The notes under the pieces: model-generated
What the model saw: only the letters and a program-made list of their open reading frames with translations
Database searches by the model: none
Told to the model about the DNA's origin: nothing
Shown: piece after piece, positions 17,368 to 27,919 of the stretch
How the letters are laid out: the number at the start of each line of letters is the position of its first letter
Position numbering within the stretch: the stretch's first letter is position 1
Position numbers and translations under genes: made by a program
NCBI GenBank assembly: GCA_030435675.1
Contig: CM059623.1
Location: forward strand, 13,734,092-13,798,091
Length of the DNA stretch: 64,000 bases
Direction: 5' to 3'
Origin: Steinernema hermaphroditum
Taxonomy: Eukaryota; Nematoda; Chromadorea; Rhabditida; Steinernematidae

Positions 17368-19426
17368 ATGAAAGTGTGTCTCGCCTTAGTTCTCGTCTTC
17401 GTCGGTAAGAAAGCGTTGCTTCTTTTACACTTTATTGAACGTGGCTGCGCGCGAATTCGCACCCTATAGGAATTAAAAGCCAAGTAGCCCTGCGCGGGTC
17501 AAGACTCCTAAAGCCCACCGCTAAACACACGAAAGAGCTGACGACGTTTCGGATGGAGACACCAATAGCCCTGCCGGCTGGCTATGATTACCCTGTCATT
17601 GTACAAACAGTTTCTCCAATAAGTGCCGCCTTTGTGATTCAAAATATTTACTTTCAGGCGTTGCACTGTCGAAGTCATTGGTTCAAAGCAGCACCTCGGT
17701 GAGGAGTGCTCACAAAGATCTCCACAGACGTTCCCCTCCAACTCCAAAATCTGTCCATTCCACCTCATTTCCCGAACAGTGGCTTAGTCAACGTATCGAC
17801 CACTTGGACATCCACAACAATTCGACATGGAAACAGCGTTTCTGGCTGAACGACCAATGGTACCAGCCTGGCGGACCGGTGTTTCTCATGATCGGCGGAG
17901 AATCTCCTCAAGACAGCTCCTGGCTCTACGACACGACTCTCGAATGGATCCAGTTGGCGAAGAAGTTCAACGCCATGACGTTTCTGCTCGAGCATCGATT
18001 CTATGGCGACAGTCAGCCGTTTGAAGGTGCCAGTACCTCAGAACAGTTGAAGTTCCTCTCGTCTCGTCAAGCTATCTTGGACGTCGTCCACTTCGTGCAG
18101 GCCATGAACAAGAAGCACAGTTTCGATGAGCCAAAGTGGATTCTCTTTGGTGGTTCTTATGCTGGCGCTCTGGCGGCATGGACTCGACAAAGGCACCCTG
18201 ATCTTGTCTACGGTGCTGTGGCCAGTTCTGCTACTCTCACTTCTGTGGTCGACTATTGGCGTAAGTACACAACCACAGCTTCCGCTGGATTGATATATAA
18301 AGTGGCCTTAAGTACAAGTCTCACGGGGACGGTTTAATCCTCAAAGACGGAGGACTGTTCAAAGCAAGGGGACGGCTCAAAGCGCAAAAAGGGACGGTCT
18401 GAATCCCAAAGGGGGCTGTTGAAATGACTTATGCCCAGTCCATGTCATTATCCAAAGTCAAAAACCTCCTCTAATCACCTGTTTAGAATACCTGGACATT
18501 GTGAAGACAGTCTTCAGCAAGACGGACCCCAGCTGTGGAAACAATTTACACATTGGCTTTACCAAACTCCAGTCCCTGATGAAAACCGCCGCTGGCCGGA
18601 TGACCGTCAAGCAGCTCATGAACGTCTGTTCCAACAACGATCTGAGCCCCTCCACTCCTGACAACATCCACTACTTCTGGAAACTTGTCCTCACCAACTA
18701 CATGGTTACAGTTCAATATGGTGGTCTTAACGTCGCCGAATACAAGAACATGACATCAAACGTCGTGTGTGGCATGCTCAACGATAAGAATTTCGATGTC
18801 TTGACAAGAATGGCGAATGTCAATAAGTACTTTTTGGACAAGAACCAGGAAGAATGCATGGACATTGATTACGAAGACTATATAGGTTTCACGAAAATGT
18901 TCCCCGATTCGGGTAAAACAGCGTGTTCATCAAGTCATCGAATAAGGTTTAGGGCAAGAGTGGTTCTGGCAGCTTTGCACCGAATTTGGAACGTTCCAAG
19001 CCACAGATTCCAATCATGCGGGACCCTTCTTTGGAGACAACAGCAATAGCTCGATTCCCATTGGGTAAGTGGCCCATACATCTAGGATAGGATTGGAAAT
19101 TTTTTAGCTTCCTGGTTAAGGAATGCAGTCGTTTATTCGGCGATCAGTTCGACAGCGATTTCGTTTACAAATCAATCAAGGAAACAAACGACTACTTTGG
19201 CGTTGCTTCCCACTTCAACGCGACTCGTGTGATCTTCCCCAATGGAAGCCACGATCCGTGGAGAGGGATCGAGATTCTGAAGAGTCCGAATCCGTCTTCT
19301 CCAGCCATCTACATCGAAGGAACCACTCACTGTGCTGATATGTATGTGGCCGAAGACGATCCTCCGAGTATGAAGGCGGCTAGGAAACAGATCGCTGTCC
19401 ATTTGGCAGCCTGGATTTATCATTAG
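17368..19426 (+). CDS. S28-family serine carboxypeptidase (PRCP/thymus-type), 5 exons, 498 aa
   Basis: Exons: 17368-17404, 17658-18260, 18487-18912, 18953-19064, 19108-19426. The first exon encodes a signal peptide (MKVCLALVLVFVG), so the enzyme is secreted or lysosomal. S28 peptidases cleave after proline at protein C termini or release N-terminal dipeptides. The catalytic triad is visible: Ser about 179 in GGSYAGALAAW, Asp about 442 in NGSHDPW and His about 467 in GTTHCADM. The substrate-pocket region GGPVFLMIGGE and EHRFYGDSQPF are also present. Intron 1 contains a fragment of the dispersed element, and intron 2 contains repeated GGGACGGT motifs. Length fits the family. Which member it is (PCP, DPP7 or thymus-type) cannot be decided from this. 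Confidence 0.93.
17442..17504 (-). mobile_element. Fragment B of the dispersed element, in S28 gene intron 1
   Basis: It reads GGCTGCGCGCGAATTCGCAC on the plus strand, the reverse complement of the right end of copy A, followed by TTAAAAGCCAAGTAGCCCTG. Only the terminal ~60 bp is left. Confidence 0.65.
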
Positions 19427-19941
19427 ATGATAAAACTATGTTTCCTCAGTGAGTGTTGGATCAACTGTATAAATATCTGACCAATGTCGATGCACACGAG
19501 ATGGCTCACTCTTCTATCTGCTAGACAAACAATAGCATCCATAAATGATATTATCTACGATGGCATAAAGTCAGATCATTCTAATCAAACTCCTTAAATC
19601 AAGAGGCAAAAAACGCCGACTCTGCAACGCAAAAACGATCAAATTCACGAAATATAGGCCATCTGAAATTACTTCCGCCCACGCCGGCGGTGGGTCCTGG
19701 CCAGGGTAAAAAATGGTACGAACGGACTAGCATTCACTCGCACCTCTCTCAACGATCCTGCTTCACTCTTGTTCGCCCAAGTATAGTGTATCAACATGGA
19801 CAGAGCTATTTTCCCTTTAGATGCTTTTATATGCTTTCTTGATTCGTCTTCTACGTGTCTTTTGAAGCATCGCTTTGAAGCATGGCTTTTGAATGGGCTG
19901 TTATTTATGGAAAGAAACAGACCAAACCCGGCATCATCGCT
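19427..19941. other. Intergenic
   Basis: No gene seen between the S28 peptidase stop and the F-box-like gene. The frame of the next gene is open for 20 codons above the chosen ATG. Confidence 0.35.
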
Positions 19942-20737
19942 ATGGCTGACACCAACAGAGAAACTAAACGTGAAGCCAAGGATTTTGCTTATCTTCCCCC
20001 AGAAATCATCGCTGACGTCTTTGACGAAATCATCGGGAACGACTGGATCGAAGAAGTCGAAGAAATTCGCCTTCTTCGCCGCCTGAACGGACCTTGGGGG
20101 GATTTCCGTGCCAACCACAACGTCTATTTAGGCACGCCTGACAAATTTCAGAATGTCAGTTTGGATCGATCAGGCGAATTCGTGCGCCAAGAACTCGGCA
20201 CCGATGACGTTTCCATCGTGCACAGAGCTCAGTATAGATTTAAAAAGAAGAAGCCAGCAGGTTTTGAGAGATTTCTCAAGATGTCTTCCAAACGTCACAC
20301 CAGAACTCTCCAAATGTCCGATGTTGCCGAGTGTCTGTTGATTGACGGGAACCGAGAGAAGCTGGAGTCGGCTCTAAGTGGTGTGAGACCGGGATACGCA
20401 GAATTAAAAATAACTTTTTACACTAGATATTTGAAATACTTCGAAAAGGCGCTGATCACAGAGTTCCCGAACACGATTTGAAAACCGTGGATATCTTTGC
20501 TTCTGGGGACAACAGCAGAACTTCTACAATCCCTACATGCACGTGGAGGTGTTCGTGGTCGACGATTTGTGTACGGTCATCCTGCACAAATGCGACGAAC
20601 TGACGGTGGAAGCAGCGATGAAGGAATACTCTGATATGACTAATCCAGAAATGAACAAAGGCAGAGATAGGACTGAAGCGCCAGTTGAAGTTTTTTTCCG
20701 GAAGAGGCAGTTCGGAGAAAATCCTGTTTTGTTTTGA
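19942..20737 (+). pseudogene. F-box-like gene, frame broken near its 3' end
   Basis: Starting at MADTNRETKREAKDFAYLPP, the frame has an F-box-like beginning (LPPEIIADVFDEII) and runs to a stop near 20481. The segment downstream continues convincingly in other frames: EHDLKTVDIFAS, then WGQQQNFYNPYMHVEVFVVD to a stop at 20735-20737. A 44-bp intron (20383-20426) can link the first frame to the middle one, but one more frame change at about 20505-20515 has no acceptable intron. Either the gene carries a small indel or the assembly has an error. An alternative intron 20383-20515 would skip the middle part and keep frame. Confidence 0.5.
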
Positions 20738-20944
20738 CGTTGAAGTGTGACAAATGTTATCTCTTTTTGATAAATTTTGAATACAGCACTGGTGTTGGTT
20801 TGGTCGTCCACTGAATGAAGGATGCGTCCGTTCCAATTCGTCGAAGCTGGCTTAAAACGCCAAAGTTCCCTCCCTACGGGAAAAAGGAGAAAAGTGACTA
20901 AAGGGCATTCTGAGAACAGTTCGAGTAAGTGAGAGGTGAACACA

Positions 20945-21165
20945 GTTTGCGTGCTGAGTACTGATTACGTACCACGTGATGCGCCAGCAATTTAAAGCTG
21001 TGTGCAAAAAGCAAATGTGGTCGACGACCCGGCACACGCTGAACTGACCTGATAAGATGGTAACATCACGCACTAAAGTCGAAGAACGCATATTCCATTC
21101 GCTTAATTCTTGATTTTCTGTGACGTGTTCGAAGCTCCCACAAGAGGGTACATTAGCGGATTATC
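20945..21165 (+). repeat. Direct repeat, copy 1 (decayed F-box gene 5' region)
   Basis: Shares with 21468-21672 the blocks TGATTACGTACCAC, GCAAATGTGGTCGACGACC, ACCTGATAAGATGG, ACATCACGCAC and CTCCCACA(A/G)GAGG. The reading frame is destroyed in this copy soon after the Leu-Pro-Gln-Glu codons. Confidence 0.7.
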
Positions 21166-21467
21166 GACGATAAATTGCAGATCACAAGGCCTAGTTGATA
21201 AATCAGTAAAAAACGGCCTTAAGGCATATGATGTCTTTTTTTCAACCTTTTACGGCCATGTTTTATAAATCAAAGGCATTTCGTCCTGTATGACACCATG
21301 GTGCAAGACACATGATCCGTTTGCTATGCCGTCACCGTATGTGCCTCTACCAGCTGTGCCTCTCTGTAGCCCATGACCTCTCCCATGCGAATATTGTCAA
21401 GCATCTTTTTTTTATAATTTATTTTATAGTTTAATTTTAACAACTTTTTTTACTTATTCTATGCAAA

Positions 21468-21672
21468 AAATGATTACGTACCACCTGACGCCAGCAATTT
21501 ACAGCTGTGTGCAAAAGCAAATGTGGTCGACGACCTGGAACATGTTGAAATGACCTGATAAGATGGAAGATTTCGGTCACATCACGCACTCAAGTCGAGG
21601 AACACAGTGTCCATTCATTTAACTCTTAATCCTTTGTGACACATTCAGAACTCCCACAGGAGGTTAAAATGC
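21468..21672 (+). repeat. Direct repeat, copy 2
   Basis: A roughly 200-bp partner of 20945-21165 at about 80% identity by eye. It ends at the start of the F-box-like fragment that precedes lectin gene 1, so the repeated unit looks like a gene promoter plus the first codons. Confidence 0.7.
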
Positions 21673-21806
21673 GGATTATCCAAAAACTGAGGAATGTTTG
21701 TTCATCGGAGACCATGCGGTATTTCTCTTTTACGAGCAAACTGAACTTGCAGCTTCGGCGTGCTCTTCTGATAAGCGTTTACCATATAAAGAAGCATGCT
21801 TTCCAC
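21636..21806 (+). pseudogene. F-box 5' fragment truncated by the lectin gene
   Basis: The frame reads SELPQEVKMRIIQKLRNV, then MRYFSFTSKLNLQLRRAL, matching the LPxEVxxxIIxKL pattern of an F-box with its following helix. There is no ATG at the expected place (a GTG stands there), and the frame runs into the lectin gene 1 promoter. I read it as a relic of an F-box gene whose body was replaced. Confidence 0.5.
21769..21790 (+). promoter_or_regulatory. GATA site and TATA box of lectin gene 1
   Basis: TGATAAG at 21769-21775 and ATATAAA at 21784-21790, 36 bp above the ATG. In nematodes TGATAA is the target of ELT-2-type intestinal GATA factors. All six lectin genes here have such a site. Confidence 0.5.
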
Positions 21807-21825
21807 TTCGTGATCAGTTGCAAAG

Positions 21826-22823
21826 ATGCGTCTATTTCTCTTCCTCTTGTCCACTCTCGTTCCCGGCCTTCTGTGCCAACACTACTGTGGCAGCAACGGA
21901 TTCCTCACCAATGGCGACGATCCGACGGACAGCACGTGGTTCTGCGTCAGGCACTACAACGTCTCGAAGACTTGGCTCGACGCTGAGAAGTACTGCAAGA
22001 AGATAGGAGCTCAGATGGCTTCGATCCACTCAAAGGACGAGAATATTAACTTTCTTCGTATGGAGGAACATTCACCATATATACCGTAATGCGTTCTCTA
22101 GCCTTGCAAAAGTTCCCCTCCTTCTGGCTTGGCGGTCGTGATGTGAAGAACAGTGGCGCGTGGTCCTGGGACGATGGAACAACGTGGGATTACTCGAACT
22201 GGGGCGCCGGAGAGCCGAACAAGTACCTCCCGTGGGACTGCCTTCTCGTCGATCCACTCACCGCTCTCTGGCAAGCTGGACCCTGTAACTCGAAGACCGC
22301 TGGAGTCGCCTGCGCCACACCATTCACCTGTAAGAACCAGGGTCACCCAGAATTCCAGCATTTTGCATTGCAGTCCCCAACGTGAACCCGCCGAATACAA
22401 CGTGCTGGGATAAGTACTGCTTCGAGATGACCGACACTGGCTACGACAGAGACGGGGCCGAGAAGTACTGTCAGTCGAAGGGAGGCCACCTGGCTTCCAT
22501 CCACAGCGCCGGCGATGTGCAGCGCCTGATAGCCATTGCGAACTACAATAGTGAGGACAACTTCTGGATTGGACTGACCCAGACGGCGCCGAAGAAGTTC
22601 GTGTGGAGCGATGGATCTCCGTACAATTTCGACGATTTTCTGCGTCCATCGTTCCCTGACTACACTGATGGAGAATGTGTCGAGGTAGGAGAGATGAGTA
22701 AGAGGTCGCTGGAGTGACGAAGTACACTTTCAGCTGGACACTTTCACCGGGAAGTGGATCAACATGGGATGCACCAACACCTTGTCCGTTGGCATGTGCG
22801 AGATTCCAATAACTAGTTTCTAA
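21826..22823 (+). CDS. Secreted C-type lectin with two CTLDs (CTL-1), 286 aa
   Basis: Exons: 21826-22057, 22102-22329, 22374-22684, 22734-22823 (phases 1, 1, 0). After a signal peptide (MRLFLFLLSTLVPGLLCQ) come two C-type lectin-like domains; exons 1-2 form CTLD1 and exons 3-4 CTLD2. CTLD1 has FWLGGRD, WSWDDGTTWDYSNW and GEPN, the mannose-type calcium site, but no WND partner. CTLD2 has FWIGLTQ and WSDGSPYNFDDF but no EPN. Such nematode lectins are secreted, often from the intestine, and many are induced by pathogens; that role is inferred here. It heads a cluster of six related genes with the same exon plan. Confidence 0.92.
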
Positions 22824-22992
22824 TGACACAACTCGATAAGTAGAATGGTTAAATGAAAATTTTGTGCGGTTCGTGTAATATACATAAGAAGTATTGGTGC
22901 AGGGGATCCGGCCGAGAGAAGTATCATGAACATGAGGGGAAGTCGCGGGGCACCTCAGGCACAATGCCGTTGATTCAGGAGTGGTTTCGGAG

Positions 22993-23449
22993 ATGTCCAT
23001 AAATGCCCAAGAATTGTCGGGTAACATTGGAATTGTCGCGCAGCAGATGACATCGATGTTCAAATATCATGGCGTGTCTCTTGGAAGCAACCGAATAAGC
23101 AGTAAGCAACGTTGAAATCTTAATGGCGAAGTACCCTGTGGATCGCCTGTGGATCGAGAAAGACAAATTTGTAGCAACCGTTGTTATAAACATTTTCGAA
23201 ACTAATGAAGACAAAGCTAGCCAGGAAATCATCGATCGCATTTGCTTTTCTAATGCCGTGTACTACTCAGGTCTATCGACAGTCGCCAGTAAGGCCTGGG
23301 AAGACTGGGCATGCACATTTAAACAACTAACGGTATTCTGTATCTACGAAAAACCCAACGACGAAACGATCGCCCTTTGCAAGAGACTTATCGAAACCGG
23401 GCGACTCAGTGAATGGAAAGAACGATTTGAGAACCATTACTACAACTGA
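22993..23449 (+). pseudogene. Truncated, frameshifted copy of the 59.5-kb F-box-like gene
   Basis: The sequence follows the gene at 59489 closely: NAQELSGNIGIVAQQMTSM, then, one frame over, DRLWIEKDKFVATVVINIF and on to CKRLIETGRL. The frame breaks at about 23110 (a stop follows SSKQR), and the copy diverges after RLIETGRL, ending EWKERFENHYYN. The C-terminal ~140 residues of the paralogue are missing. Its 3' end abuts palindrome P1, and a second, inverted copy of that end lies at about 28685-28745. Confidence 0.75.
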
Positions 23450-23621
23450 TTTCACAGATTTAGTAGAAGATACAGAAGCGTGAGTTGCTTGCTTTTACTC
23501 ATTACAAATTCGAATAAATACGAACACAGCTACAGACAGACATGAATGAATCGGTTCTTCTGCGAGAGATGAAGGGGTGCTTGAAGAAAGGAACTTCTGG
23601 TACTGCTTGACTGTCCACAAT

Positions 23622-23768
23622 TTAGGAGTTTCCTCCTTCGCCGCCTCCACCGCCGCCACCGCCTCCACCGCCTCCACCGTTGTCTTTCGGTTCATTAGTC
23701 AATGGGGCACAGCCATATGCCGCAGCGGCCAGGACGACGAGAAGAAACCAAAGCGACAGGAACCTCAT
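23622..23768 (-). CDS. Secreted poly-glycine peptide a (P1 left), 48 aa
   Basis: A one-exon gene. Signal peptide MRFLSLWFLLVVLAAAAYG, then one Cys (residue 20), a short linker APLTNEPKDN, 13 consecutive Gly, and EGGNS. The start is the ATG about 45 bp below a TATAAAAG box (23810-23817, minus strand). I know no characterised family with this sequence. Small Gly-rich secreted peptides in nematodes include antimicrobial and cuticle peptides, so a defence role is possible but unproven. It is divergent from gene b, with which it shares the promoter region. Type A coding and type A promoter. Confidence 0.75.
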   Translation of the reverse strand: MRFLSLWFLLVVLAAAAYGCAPLTNEPKDNGGGGGGGGGGGGGEGGNS

Positions 23769-23809
23769 GATCACTGAGGAAGCTGATACCTTGCTCTGCC
23801 GAGAAGGCT

Positions 23810-24148
23810 CTTTTATATCCAAAAAATGGGTCAAATGCAACGTGAGGATACTAGTTTTTGACGTCGTTTAGGAACCACATGCGTTGTTTCCGACGATTAA
23901 ATTTGCTTTGCCGCAGGAGATCGCGCAGCAAAGATCGAAGAAACAAAGGTTCCGATGGTATTCAGCAGGTAGTGAACGTTTTGTGCTCGGGAAGATCACG
24001 GACATTTAACCGTCAGAAACAATACGGGCGGTTTTTAACCGATCTCAAAAACCCGTTCACTCACGTTGCAACGGCGATCTCCCTACCCAATTCGAAGTCG
24101 AAGAACCCTTCGGTTCCGCAACATATGACCCATTTTTGGATATAAAAG
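23810..24148. promoter_or_regulatory. Bidirectional promoter of P1
   Basis: A TATAAAAG box faces each gene (23810-23817 minus; 24141-24148 plus). Each is preceded by CCATTTTTGGA-type sequence and conserved upstream blocks. The left half is type A (AACGTGAGGATAC, TTTTTGACGTCGTTTAGG); the right half is type B (AACCCTTCGGTTCCGCAAC). The halves are distant homologues in inverted orientation. Confidence 0.7.
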
Positions 24149-24189
24149 AGCCTTCTCGGCAGAGCAAGGTATCAGCTTCCTCAGTGATC

Positions 24190-24300
24190 ATGAGGTTCCT
24201 GTCGCTTTGGTTTCTTCTCGTCGTCCTGGTGGCTACGGCATATGGATGTGCCCCAATGATTAATGGACCGAAAGACAACGGTGGAGGCGGTGGAGGTGGA

Positions 24301-24344
<44 letters not shown>

Positions 24345-24360
24345 AGGAGGAAACCCCTAA
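24190..24360 (+). CDS. Secreted poly-glycine peptide b (P1 right), 56 aa
   Basis: Signal peptide MRFLSLWFLLVVLVATAYG, Cys20, linker APMINGPKDN, 21 Gly, EGGNP. This is coding type B (VATAYG...PMING) under a type B promoter. The start is 42 bp below the TATA box at 24141. The stop is followed by a UTR-like region, well conserved in all palindromes, with AATAAA-poor but AT-rich sequence. The homopolymer is encoded mostly by GGC, so length variation by slippage is expected. Confidence 0.75.
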
Positions 24361-24548
24361 ATTGTGGACAGTCAAGCAGTACCAGCAGCTCCTTTCTTCA
24401 AGCACCCCTTCGTCTCTCGAAGAAGAACCGATTCATTCATGTCTGTATAGCTATGTTCGTATTTATTCGAATTTGTAATGAGTAAAAGCAAGCAAATCAC
24501 GCTCTTCTGTATCTTCTACAGTATACTGTGCACCACGGAAATATCCGT

Positions 24549-24683
24549 TTATCCATGAACAATGTCAACATGAGTAGCATCAACTATCAAACGACGAACA
24601 GTCACTTGTTGTCCTTTCGGCATCTCGCACACAGCGAAAATCTCCACGCTGCATATGGCGTTTACCCACTGTTCCTCGGATTG
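24549..24683 (-). pseudogene. Inverted duplicate of the last exon of lectin gene CTL-2
   Basis: On the minus strand this reads QSEEQWVNAICSVEIFAVC and on to DATHVDIVHG and a stop, nearly identical to exon 4 of CTL-2 (27442-27576). Part of the preceding intron is also copied (homology to about 24711). There are no other lectin exons beside it, so it cannot make a lectin. It lies between the right end of P1 and unrelated sequence. Confidence 0.9.
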
Positions 24684-24711
24684 CTATAACCGATTTAATT
24701 TTACTGCTTAC

Positions 24712-26460
24712 CTCAAAGAGAGCGAGTGCACTGACCGATCGCTGGGAGCACAAATGAAAGACCCGACAAGATTGGTACTCACAAAATAGGCTCGACCGGA
24801 ATCACCTTGGGAAGCCCGCGTGTACTGTTAGGATGGCTACATTCTACCCCAATAACACACACTGTGCCGAAAATTGAGGAAGACCAGCCAAAAAATTGTC
24901 ATATTTGCTATCTTTTGCGCCATAACAATAATTTTAACTTTTGTGACAGGTGTAATGCGTTATTTGGCCTCGCCAAATCTGAATCCAACGAACTGCGCAA
25001 TTTGACCCATTCTGGAGAAGAAGGACTGTCAAGGACGCCAACCCACCATATACTCCCCGAAAAGAACACTAGAGCCAGGCTAGGAAGAAACAAGCCTAGA
25101 AACCCCTGTGTGCCTCGAACTAATTGTCAAGAAACGTTTTCAAGCCTGCATCAATGCTTGAAGAGGCCACTTCGGGTTATATCCACGCTGTATGTGTGTA
25201 CTTTTGCGCACTGAATAACGTAGTGTTGCTCGTTTTCCGATAAACATGCGTTTTGTTCCAAAAATCATCGCTTTTTTGTGTTGCAGAACTTTCTGAACGT
25301 ATTGCCTTTTATAAACTGAAAAATGCACTTGATGTGACATCTCGCCAGGAATACATGTCGTGTGTAACAAATATAAATTTTAAATATCGACAGTCGCCAC
25401 AGACACAAATGGAAAACTCCTGCACTAACTGAAGCAAATATAATGTGTTTATACCCGACAAAGCATCATTTAACAGCTAGTCGAAAAGAACGACTTTACC
25501 GATCGGAACCGGCACAATCTGACGCAAAAGACCGACACAAATCGTAGTCTTATTCAGCTGACCCCCTTGCAAACACAAATTGTTGACAAGCGAGTCTATC
25601 GGCGGTACGCAGTGATAGGTGGTCGCGAGTAGATGCTGGTTTTTGATCAAAAAAACTCGTGTCAGATGACTGAGGCTACAAAGTGGTCCGCGACAGATCG
25701 ACGCGGATAAGATGTTGGTCGTCGATCTTATTCTTCAAATTAACCGTAAAGACTAGCAGTTTCTTGATAAGGAATTACCTTTAAACAAATTAACACAAGC
25801 GAACACAACTGCAATCTATTTGCACAAATCGCAGCTTCATTCGGTTGACCCCATTTTTGAACACAAATTTTGGGTACACATCTCGGTACGGTTTTTGTCT
25901 TCGTGCTCTATTGCTTCTCGTCCGAACATTTCCCATTTGCAATAGGATCTGCGGCAGAAGTGGGCGTCCCACGAATCGAAAACTGACGGTGACTCTGTCT
26001 TGGATCATCGCTGTTTGTCATTTGGAAGCGATGATTCTTTTTGCCCGCCGAAAAGTGCCGATCTGAATTTGGATTATTCCATTTGAGGCATCCTTTAGAG
26101 AAAGGTCTATTTGTATTATTTCACGCTCTCTGAAAGTTCCATACCCGAGGAGCGCGGGGCGAATTGTTGCAGAGGATCTGTGCGACCATGGTCAAGCACT
26201 TCACGAGATGTTTAGAAGCCTACACTGTACCGGAGCGTGGCCATTCCAAAGACCACATAGTATTCTTCTAGTCGAATGTAGAAGAAGCAAAAATGTAGGT
26301 TCTTTATGAATTCTATGGTTGTTTATTTGATCACGCTGTGACTTCTTGTGGCTAGCACAAAAGTGCGGAATCGATTGCCATCAGAGTTTCGAAGATGATT
26401 CATTTTTGCATGCCGACTGCCACGGTCTGGGCGGAACTGAACTCTGATACTTTCCCCTTT
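24712..26460. other. Long intergenic region
   Basis: No firm gene. A frame at 24807-25214 contains CHICYLLRHNNNFNFCDRC (CxxC-x12-CxxC), which looks like a zinc ribbon, but nothing else supports it. Two related ~60-bp blocks with ACACAAAT and (C/G)TTGACCCC motifs occur at about 25538-25600 and 25821-25882. Another frame near 26150-26290 (AEDLCDHGQALHEMFRSLHC) is also unexplained. Confidence 0.3.
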
Positions 26461-26464
26461 GCAC

Positions 26465-26513
26465 CTTATCTCCTTCTATGCTGCTCTCAATCGATAACAC
26501 CAGGCACATAAAA
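26465..26513 (+). promoter_or_regulatory. GATA site and TATA-like box of lectin gene 2
   Basis: CTTATC (GATAAG reversed) at 26465-26470, CGATAA at 26492-26497, and ACATAAAAG at 26506-26513 or so, 30-80 bp above the CTL-2 ATG. Confidence 0.45.
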
Positions 26514-26546
26514 GTACTTTCCCTCTTTCCCCTTCAATTTGCAGTC

Positions 26547-27576
26547 ATGCGAGTGGTTTTGGTCCTAGTCAGCTTGCTCCTTCCTCTTGTCCTCTCCAGG
26601 CACCTTTGCGACAAGGGCTGTGGGCCCAATTCTTTCCTCACCAAATCGCACAAATGCATTCGCTACTATAACCAGACGACTGACAACTACGATAAGGCCG
26701 TTGAGCAATGTTTCGCTCTGAACTTTGGTTCGTTGCCATCAGTTCACAACAAGGCAGACAACGAAAAACTGAGAAGTGAGTTGAAGTCATGGATTGCCAT
26801 GAAACATTCGTCGATTCAGAGCTGGCTTCTGGTAGTCCTCTTCTTCTCGGAGCTCGAGATCTTTTTGCCAATGGCACATGGTCCTGGGACGATTTGACGC
26901 GTTGGGACTACACCAACTGGGCTGCTGGAGAGCCTAACAACCTGCAGAATAATAACTGCATTCTCATGGACGCAATCACTGGATTATGGGCTGCCGTCGA
27001 CTGTGGCACCAAAACGCACGCTTTGGCCTGCATTTCACCTTTCCCAGGTAACTTAATGTTCTTGATTGTTCACATACGACGGGATTCCTTTAGGATCCAA
27101 GAATTCCAGCACCGCACAAACTTGCTCGGGAAACTACTGTTACTGCGTATCTGACGAAGAGCTTTCATGGGATCTGTCTCAAGACTACTGCCAACAAAGG
27201 GGAGGTCAACTGGCCTCTCTCCACAGCGACGACGACGTGAAGTTTGTCGGCAAGGTTTCTGAAATGGAAGGCTTTTGGATTGGCGGACAACTGCACGAAA
27301 ACAACAAGCTCTACTGGTCCGACGGCTCGCCGACTGACTTCACCAAATTCGCGCCTGGACTTCCAGATGCTTACTATGGATACTGCGTTCAGGTACGAGT
27401 ATGCTTAGTTTTGGTAAGCAGCAAAATTAAATCGGTTATAGCAATCCGAGGGACAGTGGGTAAACGCCATATGCAGCGTAGAGATTTTCGCTGTGTGCGA
27501 GATGCCGAAAGGACAACAAGTGACTGTTCGTCGTTTGATAGTTGATGCTACTCATGTTGACATTGTTCATGGATAA
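26547..27576 (+). CDS. Secreted C-type lectin with two CTLDs (CTL-2), 296 aa
   Basis: Exons: 26547-26775, 26820-27047, 27094-27392, 27442-27576 (phases 1, 1, 0). Signal peptide MRVVLVLVSLLLPLVLSR. CTLD1 carries LLLGARDLFANGTWSWDDL and GEPN; CTLD2 carries FWIGGQL, LYWSDGSPTDF and a final CEMP. The first intron-exon junction of CTLD1 is weaker than in the paralogues (SGSPLLLGARD), but the phases close. The C terminus is longer than in its neighbours and ends DATHVDIVHG. Its last exon was copied in inverted orientation to 24549-24683. Palindrome P2 starts 18 bp after the stop. Confidence 0.9.
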
Positions 27577-27751
27577 ACGGATATTTCCGTGGTGTATACT
27601 GTAGAAGATACAGAAGGACGTGATTTGCTTGCTTTTACTCATTACAAATTCGAATAAATACGAACACAGACATGAATGAATCGGTTCATCTGCGAGAGAC
27701 GAAGGGGTGCTTGAAGAAAGGAGCTGCTGGTACTGCTTGACTGTCCACAAT

Positions 27752-27919
27752 TTAGGGGTTTCCTCCTTCGCCGCCTCCACCACCGCCACCGCCGCCTCCG
27801 CCGCCGCCGCCACCTCCGCCGCCTCCACCGTTGTCTTTTGGTCCATTAGTCAATGGGGCACAGCCATATGCCGCAGCGGCCAGGACGACGAGAAGAAACC
27901 AAAGCGACAGGAACCTCAT
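27752..27919 (-). CDS. Secreted poly-glycine peptide c (P2 left), 55 aa
   Basis: Signal peptide ending AAAAYG, Cys20, linker APLTNGPKDN, 20 Gly, EGGNP. Type A coding and type A promoter (minus-strand TATA just after 27955). Same structure and same uncertainty of function as gene a; it differs from a in the linker (NG for NE) and the last residue. Confidence 0.75.
   Translation of the reverse strand: MRFLSLWFLLVVLAAAAYGCAPLTNGPKDNGGGGGGGGGGGGGGGGGGGGEGGNP

Larger units (their letters stand above)
23461..24526. repeat. Palindromic cassette P1 (two Gly-rich peptide genes)
   Basis: An imperfect palindrome of about 1.07 kb. The outer arms are the shared 3' UTRs (GTAGAAGATACAGAAG inward from each end, then TGCTTGCTTTTACTC), then the poly-Gly coding parts, then the two promoters meeting in a ~420-bp centre. 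The right end is CTACAGTATACTGTG. The left half has A-type promoter and coding, the right half B-type. Confidence 0.85.

Noticed and set aside
22098..23063. A 321-codon minus-strand frame across lectin gene 1
   Set aside because: It lies antisense to well-supported CTL-1 exons with clean splice phases. Its composition (Ser/Arg-rich) is that of a shadow frame.
24263..24478. Plus-strand frame starting MDRKTTVEAVEV with an alanine run
   Set aside because: It is the +1 frame of poly-Gly gene b and recurs at every copy only because the DNA recurs. The TATA-proximal ATG belongs to the MRFLSLWF frame.
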